NCBI GenBank assembly: GCA_003054655.1 | Contig: QAYZ01000014.1 | Location: 434,001-498,000 of the forward strand | Origin: Spartobacteria bacterium LR76 | Lineage (GTDB): Bacteria; Verrucomicrobiota; Verrucomicrobiia; Chthoniobacterales; Terrimicrobiaceae | Direction: 5' to 3' | Length of the DNA stretch: 64,000 nucleotides | Shown here: positions 33,314 to 41,313 of the stretch, in pieces | Numbering within the stretch: the stretch's first letter is position 1 | Layout: each line of letters opens with the position of its first letter | Program-made: the position numbers and the translations under genes | The notes under the pieces: generated by a model | What the model saw: only the letters and a program-made list of their open reading frames with translations | What the model was told of the DNA's origin: nothing | Databases searched by the model: none

Positions 33314-36300
33314 ATGCATTCGTTTTGCCGCATCTGTGCCGTCTCCCTGCTGGTATCTTTGTTTGCAGGCGAGAGTGTCTGGCCCGGAGAGGCCGTTGCC
33401 GATTTTCCGATCTTTATCGATGAGCGTCCGGATCTTTGGACCCGGGAGGTTAATGCCGTGCGGCCTGCTGGCGAGGTTCTCAAGGTGGAGAAATCCAGGG
33501 ATCGCGAGGGCGTGATGTTTGACTTTGACTTCAGCGGAGGGGCGTCACAATGGGCCGGGGTGTGGCGCAACACCTCCCTGGCAGAGTCTGCATCGGCCCT
33601 GAGCTTCCAGGCTGAGGGAACGCCGGAGGCCCGGTTTTTTGCGATGATCGAGGGAGCGGATGAGCAGCGCTTTACGGCGGAGTTTACGGCGACGGGAGAG
33701 CAAGGTCGGCAGGTGGTCCTCTCACTCAATCGCCAGACCTTCGCGCGCAAGCTCGGCAACGGCGACGGCGTTCTCCGGTTCCCGCTGCGGAGTATCGGCT
33801 TTTTCGCCGCCGGTGGGGGAGTGGAGAAGGGGCGGCTGGCCGTAGCCCGGTTCTCGATCCGCTCCACTCAGCCTGAGAAGGAACTCCCGTGTCTCCTCGC
33901 TGTCCCTGCCAGTGCATTTGACAATGTTTTCTACCCCGACGAGGAAAAGTCCCTGGAAATTCTGGTGCGCAATCGATCTTCTCAGGATGTAAAAGGTGAT
34001 CTCGTTCTCAATGGCGTGACCGTCGATGGAAGAACCCTCTTCCAGCGGGAGCAGATCGTGGTGCCAGCCGGAGAGGTTTTTCGCGGACGCATGGCGCTCG
34101 ACCTTCCCGAGCCGACATTTGCTGACTGCACGGTTTCTTTGGGAGCCAACGCGGAACCCTTTCGTACCACCGTTGCCGTCGTGCGTCCCCCGCAGATCGA
34201 CAAGATCGCGTTTGATGAAGCCTTCTATGGTCTCTGCACCATGAAGAACCCGGTTACCGCACGGCGAATCGGGGCGCGGTTCTTCCGCACGTTTGTCTAC
34301 TGGCGATGGACGGAAAAGGTGAGCGGTCAATATGATTTCTCGAGCTACGTCGAGGAGGCTAGGGAAAATGCCGCTGCCGGTGTAGGCTCCATCTGGACGT
34401 TTGAGCCTAATGTCCCGGCCTGGCTCGGAGTCCAGCACATGGTCTTTCTCGATCAGCCGGAGCCCCTGCGCCATTTTGCAAACTGGGTGAAGGCCGGCCT
34501 TGAGGCACTTCCACGCGGATCAAGGGGGATCGAGATCAATAACGAGCCCGATATCACCATGGGACGCACGGCCTTGGTCAGTGAAGAAAGGGCTGCCGTC
34601 GCCGCCGGCACGTTGCTGCGCACCGGCTTTGAAGTCGCAAACTCTGTGGAACCAGGCATTCCTGTCCTGGGAGGAGGAGGTTCCGGTGAGGCCACGCGTA
34701 CGAACGGGTTTTCTCAGCACCTTCTCGAGGCGGCTCACGGAAAGGTCGATTACTATTCGGGCCACCCGTATTCCAGCTCGCGGTACATCGATTCCGCCGG
34801 CAGCGTGGTTTGGCCCGATCAGTATATCATTCCTTTTCTGGAGGGCGCCGCCGCCACCGCTGTCCAGTATACCCGCAAGAAAGCCCTCTGGTCCACCGAG
34901 CTAGGGTGGGCTTATCCCAAGGAGGACTTGTATCTATCGGACTCCACGAGGGACTATGCCGCCATTTGTGCGCAGGCGCTGGTCTTGTTGAAAACCGTAC
35001 CTCACATCGGAAAGATCGCATGGTTCCGCGGATATCAATACAAGCTCGGCCTCAATGAGCGAGGCTACGACTATAGCGTCTTTCTCCAAACTCTCGGAGG
35101 CATGCGTCCGACGACAGCAGTCAATGCATTTGCCACCGTTTCATCCCTGCTGGAGGGAAGCAGGGTCGGGCAAAAACTTGATCTCGGTCCCGCTCTGCGC
35201 GGTTACCTCTTTGAGAACCCTCTGACCAATCAGGCCATCGCTGCATTGTGGACGACGAGGTACGACGTATCGCTCAAGTCCCGCCTCCCGGATGGCGTCC
35301 AGGCTGTCGATCTCTATGGAAAGTCTCACTCGATTGATCCCACCTTGAGGATGGCCCGCGGACCCTCTTTTTTTGTAGCTCCGCTGGCTAGGGCAGCGGA
35401 CTTGCGGTCTGCCCTTGAGAAGGCTCTCTGGCAGCCTGAGCAGCCCTTTGTCATCACCAATATCGGGGCACGCTCCACATCCACGCTGGATTTTACTTTG
35501 GAAAGCCTCCTCATGGAGGAGTGCGATGTCGAGATCGCTCTGTGCGTAGGCGATGCCCCTTATCAGGCCAGGCTGAAACCCGGTGAGAACACGATAGAAG
35601 TGCCTGCTTCAGATCTGCTCCGCCTGGGCAATGCCTTGAATGCCAATGTAACCATCTCGGGCAATGGAGCAGTCGTAAAAGGAAAGTTGGAAAAAGCCAT
35701 CATACCCGTGCCCCGGCTTCAGGCGCTGCCAGCCGTGGATGGGCAGCTTTCTCCCGCGAAGCTGGCGTTGGCTTCACAGCTTCTTCAGGAACGAGTCAAT
35801 ATCTCTCCTCCTGACCCCGCCGTGGCCTGGCGCGGCCCCGACGATTTGAGCGTTCGCTATGGCTGGGCCTGGAACGATTCGGGACTCTACGGGATATGGA
35901 TCGTGACTGACGACATACACACCGGTGCCACCGGAACGTCCTTCTGGAATTTCGATAGTATCCAGATCGCGTTCGATCCGCAAAGTCGGGGAGGTGTTTC
36001 GGGATACCGACCGGGAAATCGAGAGATCGACCTGGCTTTGATCTCGGAGGGAACGACAGGACTGCGTCAAACCTATCCCCTGCGGGAAGATCCGCCAGAT
36101 CTTCACGCCCTTGTCACACGAGACGGCGACCAGACGATCTATCAGGTGCTTGTGCCGTGGTCCTATCTTTACGGAAAGTCTGCGCCTCCCGCAGACGACA
36201 CCCTCCTTGGAGTGAGTTTTGCGGTCAACGAGAATGACGGAAGCGGGCGTCGCTGCTGGATGGGTCCCCAGGGAGACGGCATTGGCTCGGGCAAGATGCC

Positions 36301-36346
36301 AGCACGTTTCCCCTGGCTCAGGCTGCTGCCCCAAAGCGCGCGATGA
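33314..36346 (+). CDS. Secreted clan GH-A-like glycoside hydrolase with C-terminal CBM9-like domain
   Basis: 1010 residues with a signal peptide (CRICAVSLLVSLFAGESVWPGEAVA). N-terminal beta domains (to ~290) precede a TIM-barrel: RTFVYWRWTEK, GIEINNEPDI with E411 as acid/base, DYYSGHPYSSS, and LWSTELGWAYP with E529 as nucleophile. After further beta domains, residues ~830-1005 (VDGQLSPAKLAL..., VRYGWAWNDSGLYG, FWNFDSIQIAFDP) resemble a CBM9-like sugar-binding domain. Retaining hydrolysis of an extracellular polysaccharide is likely; a GH39/GH5-type affinity is only a guess. It ends the LacI-linked locus. Confidence 0.75.
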   Translation: MHSFCRICAVSLLVSLFAGESVWPGEAVADFPIFIDERPDLWTREVNAVRPAGEVLKVEKSRDREGVMFDFDFSGGASQWAGVWRNTSLAESASALSFQAEGTPEARFFAMIEGADEQRFTAEFTATGEQGRQVVLSLNRQTFARKLGNGDGVLRFPLRSIGFFAAGGGVEKGRLAVARFSIRSTQPEKELPCLLAVPASAFDNVFYPDEEKSLEILVRNRSSQDVKGDLVLNGVTVDGRTLFQREQIVVPAGEVFRGRMALDLPEPTFADCTVSLGANAEPFRTTVAVVRPPQIDKIAFDEAFYGLCTMKNPVTARRIGARFFRTFVYWRWTEKVSGQYDFSSYVEEARENAAAGVGSIWTFEPNVPAWLGVQHMVFLDQPEPLRHFANWVKAGLEALPRGSRGIEINNEPDITMGRTALVSEERAAVAAGTLLRTGFEVANSVEPGIPVLGGGGSGEATRTNGFSQHLLEAAHGKVDYYSGHPYSSSRYIDSAGSVVWPDQYIIPFLEGAAATAVQYTRKKALWSTELGWAYPKEDLYLSDSTRDYAAICAQALVLLKTVPHIGKIAWFRGYQYKLGLNERGYDYSVFLQTLGGMRPTTAVNAFATVSSLLEGSRVGQKLDLGPALRGYLFENPLTNQAIAALWTTRYDVSLKSRLPDGVQAVDLYGKSHSIDPTLRMARGPSFFVAPLARAADLRSALEKALWQPEQPFVITNIGARSTSTLDFTLESLLMEECDVEIALCVGDAPYQARLKPGENTIEVPASDLLRLGNALNANVTISGNGAVVKGKLEKAIIPVPRLQALPAVDGQLSPAKLALASQLLQERVNISPPDPAVAWRGPDDLSVRYGWAWNDSGLYGIWIVTDDIHTGATGTSFWNFDSIQIAFDPQSRGGVSGYRPGNREIDLALISEGTTGLRQTYPLREDPPDLHALVTRDGDQTIYQVLVPWSYLYGKSAPPADDTLLGVSFAVNENDGSGRRCWMGPQGDGIGSGKMPARFPWLRLLPQSAR

Positions 36347-36465
36347 TTGGGCTCAGATGAACGGAGCTCCAGCGAGCCACTAAATGTAATGTCTGGCGGT
36401 GATAAAGGTAGGCAAATCGGGCGCGTACCGTTTCCCACAAAAGGGTGCGTGAATGCGAACTGGCT

Positions 36466-37089
36466 TCAATCGCTGGTGTCAGCGTGTTGCTCGCGAATTC
36501 GCTGGAGATTTCTCTCGACGGAATGACGCACCGATGAGGTCCGGATGCGCGAGATCCAGGCAGTGATCTCTTTCCACTTGAGTCGGCGCAAGTTCGCTTC
36601 CGGCAAATTTCCGCCTACCCGGCTTCGATTCATCGCTGCCAGGTAGGCAAGATCGAAAATCGCTTTTTCCGGGGAGGCAATAAAGCCGTCCACCCGGCTG
36701 TCATAGCCGTAGCCGCCAAACAACGCAGGCGAGATCCGATGAAGGGCGATTTTTGTGTCAGCGATGTTGATTTCGCCTGGGCGCCCCAGGGTAACGGCGA
36801 ACTGTTTCTGAGGGATCTGCTGAATGCGGTCGTGGATTCGCAGCGCCGACCAGCCCGAGAGGTAAGCCTGATAGGGAGCGGCAGCTGCTGTGACCAAGGT
36901 GCCGGGCTTCGAACTGGAGGGACGTAGCAGCCAATGTCCTTTTTTGAGAGGCGTGCTGAATCCATCGGCGGCCAGCCGCCGCAGAGCCATAGAGGCCGCT
37001 GGAATACTCAGGCCGGTGAGTTGGGCCGCCTCCCGTGTGGTAATCCGCTTGTGGCCCGCCAGCTTTTGGTAGAAGGCAGTTGCGTTCAT
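36466..37089 (-). CDS. AbiEi-type antitoxin / winged-helix regulator
   Basis: 207 residues from the ATG at 37089. The N-terminal winged helix (FYQKLAGHKRITTREAAQLTGLSIPAASMALRRLAADG) and later IHDRIQQIPQKQFAVTLGR and ASPEKAIFDLAYLA match the AbiEi family (COG5340). AbiEi neutralises AbiEii by repressing the pair; AbiE systems abort phage infection. The ATG overlaps the stop of the AbiEii-like gene by 4 nt, so they were one operon, with toxin first. Because the toxin frame is broken, this antitoxin is now probably an orphan. Confidence 0.72.
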   Translation of the reverse strand: MNATAFYQKLAGHKRITTREAAQLTGLSIPAASMALRRLAADGFSTPLKKGHWLLRPSSSKPGTLVTAAAAPYQAYLSGWSALRIHDRIQQIPQKQFAVTLGRPGEINIADTKIALHRISPALFGGYGYDSRVDGFIASPEKAIFDLAYLAAMNRSRVGGNLPEANLRRLKWKEITAWISRIRTSSVRHSVERNLQRIREQHADTSD

Positions 37090-37839
37090 GGCTGGGCTGG
37101 CGGCAATGCCTTTGAAAGATCGTTCCAAACCTGCTCCGACATGGCCTTCCATGCTTCAGGGGTCCCATAGTAATCGGCGAGATCTGCGGGCAGAAAGGGA
37201 ATCACTTGGTCCTTGAACATCTCAAAAGTGATTAAAGCGAGTTGTTCCAGCGCTTGAGTGGCAAGCTCCAGAGGTACGCTCTTTGCCGCCTCGGCAGAGG
37301 CCGCGAGGAGATTCAGGTCGAAGACATCCCGCGCCTGTACCTGGGTACGTGTCGCAAAAGCATGGATTTTCTGCCGATATGCCGCGCTTGCGTCATAGTG
37401 GCTAAAGACGAATGGTACTACCTGACGTTCGGCAAGAAGAGATCGGGATGGCGGTTCCGTCATGCACCCCTCGAATTCGTCATCGTTGCGCCGTGAAAAT
37501 TCTAATCGAGTTGGTATGGGCGTGTTCTGATATACGATATGGAACTTCCAGCGTTGGGCGGTTTAGGTCTGCTTTGCTGGTTTGATTTCGCTCAAGGTGA
37601 TGCCAGCGGAGGCGAGTTCGGTCAGTAGCGCCCAGCAAGGACCTTGTTTACGCTTTTTTCCAGGATTTCGACGCCGACAACCCTTGCATCGAAATCGATG
37701 TCCTCGGAAAGGCGGGGCTATTGTGGTAAAGACGCAAGTTCACGCCACCTTTCAGGCAGATTGTCCCAGGACTGACCGTTTGGGCAAAATGCCGTAGGAA
37801 GATGAGGTGAAATCTCTCGACGGCTTCTCGTGCATTCAT
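37086..37839 (-). pseudogene. AbiEii nucleotidyltransferase toxin, frameshifted and with a nonsense codon
   Basis: The family can be followed across three frames. It starts at 37839 with MNAREAVERFHLIFLRHF and LKGGVNLRLYHNSP. A missing C in the CCCC run at 37714-37717 shifts the frame; the next frame reads PRLSEDIDFDARV, the nucleotidyltransferase acidic motif. A second shift near 37622-37640 leads to LLTELASAGITLSEIKPAKQT, followed by an in-frame TAA at 37563-37565. The same frame then continues TAQRWKFHIVYQNTP to the normal C-terminus YRQKIHAFATRTQVQARDVFDL. Two shifts and one stop make a sequencing error alone unlikely. The separate 125-residue open frame at 37086-37463 is the leftover C-terminal part. 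Confidence 0.8.
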
Positions 37840-37898
37840 TGCATGATATTAATTTATTCGTTAATATCTCGCAATTGAAGGTTGGGTTGGACTGCTCG

Positions 37899-38208
37899 GT
37901 GATGAGTGATACCCACACCGCTTGGAAGCCATGCAGCCCTGGGTGTCCCCAGGGCTCTGGAGCGGGGAGGATGGGGTGGGAGGTGTATGATTCAAACATA
38001 CATCATCTCAAATTGCCGCTCTCTTCAGAGCGGGGAACCTGGCACCAGGCCAGTTGGATTCGGCAACTTTCGCGTTCTGCCTCGTATGAAGCCACACGCC
38101 ATCTATGCCGGTGTCGCCAAGACCGAGGTCGAGTTGCGGCGACTCGAGAAAGCGACTGCACGAAATGGGGGCAGAGCGTCTGCTCTGGCAACATCGGAAA
38201 ACCCCAGC
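37899..38208 (+). repeat. Dispersed repeat, copy A
   Basis: About 300 bases closely matching 53556-53911 in the same orientation. Shared stretches include the start (TGATACCCACAC), AGGGCTCTGGAGCGGGGAGG, and the end around GTCTGCTCTGGC. Conserved hairpins are CCCTGGGTGTCCCCAGGG, CCGCTCT-N4-AGAGCGG and CCTGGCACCAGG. Copy A lacks a 56-base segment present in copy B. Most differences in the second half fall on the third position of one frame (GEPGTRPVGFGNFRVLPRM, then PHAIYAGVAKTEVELRRL), so it is or was coding. It fills the gap between the AbiEii relic and the XylR gene end; nothing else is seen there. Confidence 0.8.
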
Positions 38209-38259
38209 CTCTTCCAAAAGCTGCGGAGCGTCCAGCCCGTCATGGCGCAACCAAGCGGA

Positions 38260-39408
38260 CTACGCGCCCAACTCTTTGCGATAATTCGCTGGCGACTTGC
38301 CAGTCGATTGTTTGAAGCGAAGACTGAAGCTCTGGGCATTGGGAAATCCACAGCGCTCCGCAATCTCACCGATCGGGAGCCTCGTCCTCACCGCCAGATT
38401 TTTCGCGAGGTCAATTCTGACCCTCAAGATTTCCTCCATCACCGACCGGCCAAGGGCACTGCGGAAGCGACGCTTGAGAACCTGCTGCGACACTTTCGCT
38501 GCTCGCGCTACATCGCTCACATAGGGATTTTCCTGCGCGTGCTCGCGAATGAAAATCAAAGCGCGTCGTAAGGCTTCGTCTTCAGTGAACAAAATATCCG
38601 TCGATTGCCTGCCGATTACCTCGGTAACCGGCAGGCGACGAACCTCGACTCCTCTCATCGTTCCTGAAAGCATATCATCGAGCAGTGCCGCCGCCTGATA
38701 ACCGACATCGTGCGCCGGCAGTCTGACGCTGGAGAGAGGAATGCGCTCGAAATTTCCCCAATAGCTCTCGTTCCCCGCGCCCAGCACGGCAAAGTCTTCC
38801 GGAACCCGATGGCCCAGTTCGTGAACGACGCGGATGACAGTCAGCGCGTTAAGGTCATCGACCGCAAACACTCCCACGGGTCGGGGAAGGCGAGCCAGCC
38901 AGTTCCTCAGTTTGCGAATCTTCTGTTCTCCGCTTCCGCTCGCCCGCGCCACCGAAGGTTCGAATCCCGCCTCCTTTAGTTTTCCCAAAAACCCCGCAAG
39001 GCGTTCCTCGGAAAATGGACGATTCTTCAGTCCCCAGAATCCAAACTCCCGGCAACCGCAAGCCATAAGGTGCTCTGCTGCTAGGCGCCCCACGGCCATG
39101 TCGTCTCGCGTAGCCAAGGACAATCGGGGAAGCGCCAACCGGGTGGATACATTGACCACCGGCAACGCCATGCGTGTGACTCGCCGATAGATTTCCATGG
39201 TATGAACCGGCATGATGAGTCCCTGAATTCCTCGTTTCACCACCAGGCAGCCGAGATCCTCGGCCAGTTCATGTTCCAACCACCGATCCGCGAACTTCAG
39301 CCGTCCGGTCTCGTATCCGTAATGCCTCGCTCCGAGAGCGACTTCCCGGAAATAATCGTGATGCAGATCGACTGCGATCTGCACGAGGAATGGGGGGCGT
39401 TTGCTCAT
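38260..39408 (-). CDS. XylR-type AraC-family transcriptional regulator
   Basis: 382 residues. A LacI-type periplasmic-binding sensor domain (1-~265: VQIAVDLHHDYFREVALGARHY, DDMAVGRLAAEHLMACGCREFGFWG, VFAVDDLNALTVI) is fused to a C-terminal AraC double helix-turn-helix (VSDVARAAKVSQQVLKRRFRSALG, IGEIAERCGFPNAQSFSLRFKQSTG). This is the E. coli XylR architecture, sensing a sugar in the cytoplasm. It is transcribed away from the gene at 39576. The conserved element at 39495-39537 in the divergent region, repeated at 50238-50280, is its most likely binding site. Confidence 0.92.
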   Translation of the reverse strand: MSKRPPFLVQIAVDLHHDYFREVALGARHYGYETGRLKFADRWLEHELAEDLGCLVVKRGIQGLIMPVHTMEIYRRVTRMALPVVNVSTRLALPRLSLATRDDMAVGRLAAEHLMACGCREFGFWGLKNRPFSEERLAGFLGKLKEAGFEPSVARASGSGEQKIRKLRNWLARLPRPVGVFAVDDLNALTVIRVVHELGHRVPEDFAVLGAGNESYWGNFERIPLSSVRLPAHDVGYQAAALLDDMLSGTMRGVEVRRLPVTEVIGRQSTDILFTEDEALRRALIFIREHAQENPYVSDVARAAKVSQQVLKRRFRSALGRSVMEEILRVRIDLAKNLAVRTRLPIGEIAERCGFPNAQSFSLRFKQSTGKSPANYRKELGA

Positions 39409-39494
39409 CGGGGTAGAGTTGGGATGGAGTTAGCGCATTATGAACATGGTCCGTCAAGATCGGTTCCCCAGAACGAATGCTGCACTTCATTGAC

Positions 39495-39537
39495 CCAAAA
39501 CGATAAAACAATGATCGGTTTTGGCGATGCGGAAAAA
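39495..39537 (+). promoter_or_regulatory. Conserved upstream element, copy A (probable AraC/XylR operator)
   Basis: The ~43-base stretch is nearly identical to 50238-50280: shared blocks GATAAAA, AATGATCG and TTTTGGCGATGCGG. It includes a near-palindrome CCAAAACGAT ... ATCGGTTTTGG. The block GCGATGCGG ends exactly 43 bases before the ATG at 39576, and the second copy has the same 43-base distance. It lies 86 bases upstream of the divergent regulator start, so it could serve both genes. Confidence 0.78.
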
Positions 39538-39575
39538 ACCCGCGCTGCTAGGCTTCTAGAAAGTCCGTCGACCCC

Positions 39576-40469
39576 ATGAATAGAGAAAAAATGATCAAAA
39601 ACAGCTCCCGGAGCGCGCTCGTTGGCGCAATTCTTTCGGTATTCGCAATCCCGAACTCCCCTGCGGCCCTGCTGTTTTCGGAAGATTTCGACTATACGAT
39701 CGGCGACAGCCTGCCAACGAGCTCGGCGAATGGCGATCCTTGGAGAATCACCTATAGTACCGGCGTCGGTTCTGCCATGGTCAATTCTCAGACCTTGACT
39801 CCCTTCACCGAGGGGGGGCTCAGCGTGACCTCCACTGGCGGACAACTAGGCATCACCAATCGCGAGATCACCCACACCTTTGCTGAGTCCGATCTGCTTT
39901 CTTCCGCCGAAAGAGCGGCGGGAGGCAAGCTCTACATCAGTTTTGTCGCCACCCTTCAAAACTCCTCTACCGATGGAGGGTCAGGCGAGATTAAGCTGGG
40001 CGGCAGCTCGAACGTGAGGTTCTCATCGAGTGTTCAATGGAAGGCGACAACCTGGGGCTTGGGGGCGACATCGCCAACATTCCAATCCTCTAGGGAATCC
40101 ACGCTGACTTCATCATTGATTGTCTTTGAAATCGCCTATACGGACGCGAACACCGCGAACATCAGCTACTACGTCAATCCTGAAGCAACCGTTTCGGGTG
40201 GCGTGATTTCCTTGACGTCATCACCAGACGCGACACTGACGGCGCTGAACTTCGGCTACCTAAACCAGATGATCATCAACACCCGCTACACCGGCCTGAC
40301 GATCAATGCCGATGCTATCAAGGTCGGAACAACGTTGGGAGATGTGCTTACAGCTGTGACCGAACGTTCAACGCGCGCATTGATTGGCGGGGCGGGATTG
40401 CTGGGCTTCGTCTCACATGGCGCGCCATATGACCCCGCTGCTGAGACTGCTCGTTTGAGGAGGCAGTAA
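39576..40469 (+). CDS. Secreted beta-domain protein with a degenerate PEP-CTERM tail
   Basis: 297 residues; the start is supported by the conserved 43-base spacing to the upstream element. A signal peptide (SALVGAILSVFAIPNSPAA) is followed by LLFSEDFDYTIGDSL and a jelly-roll-like domain (GGKLYISFVATLQNSS, LIVFEIAYTDANTANISYYVNP), as in LamG-like surface proteins. The C-terminus reads VTERSTRALIGGAGLLGFV where a VPEPSTLALIG-type signal is expected, then loses the basic tail; another frame encodes HMARHMTPLLRLLV. The sorting signal seems to have decayed through two substitutions and one indel. It may be secreted but not anchored. Confidence 0.75.
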   Translation: MNREKMIKNSSRSALVGAILSVFAIPNSPAALLFSEDFDYTIGDSLPTSSANGDPWRITYSTGVGSAMVNSQTLTPFTEGGLSVTSTGGQLGITNREITHTFAESDLLSSAERAAGGKLYISFVATLQNSSTDGGSGEIKLGGSSNVRFSSSVQWKATTWGLGATSPTFQSSRESTLTSSLIVFEIAYTDANTANISYYVNPEATVSGGVISLTSSPDATLTALNFGYLNQMIINTRYTGLTINADAIKVGTTLGDVLTAVTERSTRALIGGAGLLGFVSHGAPYDPAAETARLRRQ

Positions 40470-40494
40470 AGCAGGCTGCCTCTGATCGCTGATC

Positions 40495-41262
40495 ATGGTA
40501 TATCCTCCCCCCATTATCCTCGTGAAACGCGCCAAATTTTCCCTCTCTCCCGCAGCCCAAGATGGCGCCTTCGCGCTTACCGAATTGCTTACGGCCGTAG
40601 CCATCATGGGAGTCCTCGTAGCCATTATCATTCCGACGATAGGTTTGACGCGAAAGAAAGCCAGGGACGTCCAGTGCCTCGCTAATCTGCGCGCTCTCTA
40701 TAGCGCGATTACTCTCTACGCCAACGACTATCAGCATTATCCGACAATGAATCTGGAAAATCCCGCCGACCCTTCCTTGTCTGGACCGCAAAACGCCGCA
40801 ACACCCTATCCATGGTTCACCTCGCTTATCAGGCAAGGTTACCTTCCCGTTCAGACCGAAAAGCGTGACGGGAAAGAATGTCAGGTCGCCAAGGCTCTGA
40901 TTTGTCCAGCCAACACCTATAAGGGCCAGCTCTATGATTGGATTTCGGCGCCCAAGCCGTGGCAGGGAAACTACATGACCAGCCGCTACTACGGCGGGGC
41001 CGGTTACAGCGCGCAGCCGGTGCGCGTCGCGGAAGTGACAAACCCTCGGGCCATTCTGCTCGTCGATACCCCGACCACAGCCCTAGGAATTTGGAATGAC
41101 GGCGACGCGGATTGGAACAACTCCAGATGCCGTGTCGCCAAAAATCTCCACGGTGGCGGGGCGCATGCACTCTTTATCCGCGGAAACATTGAGACCATCA
41201 CACCCGCCACTCATCCTGATTTGGCAAACGAGCGGAACTGGAACCCCCGCTACGGAAATTGA
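40495..41262 (+). CDS. Pseudopilin-like protein of the second carbohydrate locus
   Basis: 255 residues; GTG at 40522 would give a more usual short leader. The leader SPAAQDGA|FALTELLTAVAIMGVLVAIIIP again has Ala at -1 and Glu at +5. The following KKARDVQCLANLRALYSAITLYANDYQHYP and the end GGGAHALFIRGNIETI are as in the pseudopilin at 24026. It lies 25 bases after the PEP-CTERM-like gene, as the equivalent protein does in the LacI locus. It probably resides in the inner membrane or a pseudopilus. Confidence 0.78.
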   Translation: MVYPPPIILVKRAKFSLSPAAQDGAFALTELLTAVAIMGVLVAIIIPTIGLTRKKARDVQCLANLRALYSAITLYANDYQHYPTMNLENPADPSLSGPQNAATPYPWFTSLIRQGYLPVQTEKRDGKECQVAKALICPANTYKGQLYDWISAPKPWQGNYMTSRYYGGAGYSAQPVRVAEVTNPRAILLVDTPTTALGIWNDGDADWNNSRCRVAKNLHGGGAHALFIRGNIETITPATHPDLANERNWNPRYGN

Positions 41263-41313
41263 GCTTCGGGGCGTTCCGCTCCTGGCTGCTCTCAGATCCA
41301 TCCCATTATCACG

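Noticed and set aside
37086-37463. A separate 125-residue gene
   Set aside because: It is the C-terminal remnant of AbiEii; the same family continues upstream across frameshifts and a stop.
37899-38208. CRISPR-like or tandem repeat array
   Set aside because: The repeat is a single dispersed unit with no regular spacers; no CRISPR array or cas gene was seen anywhere.
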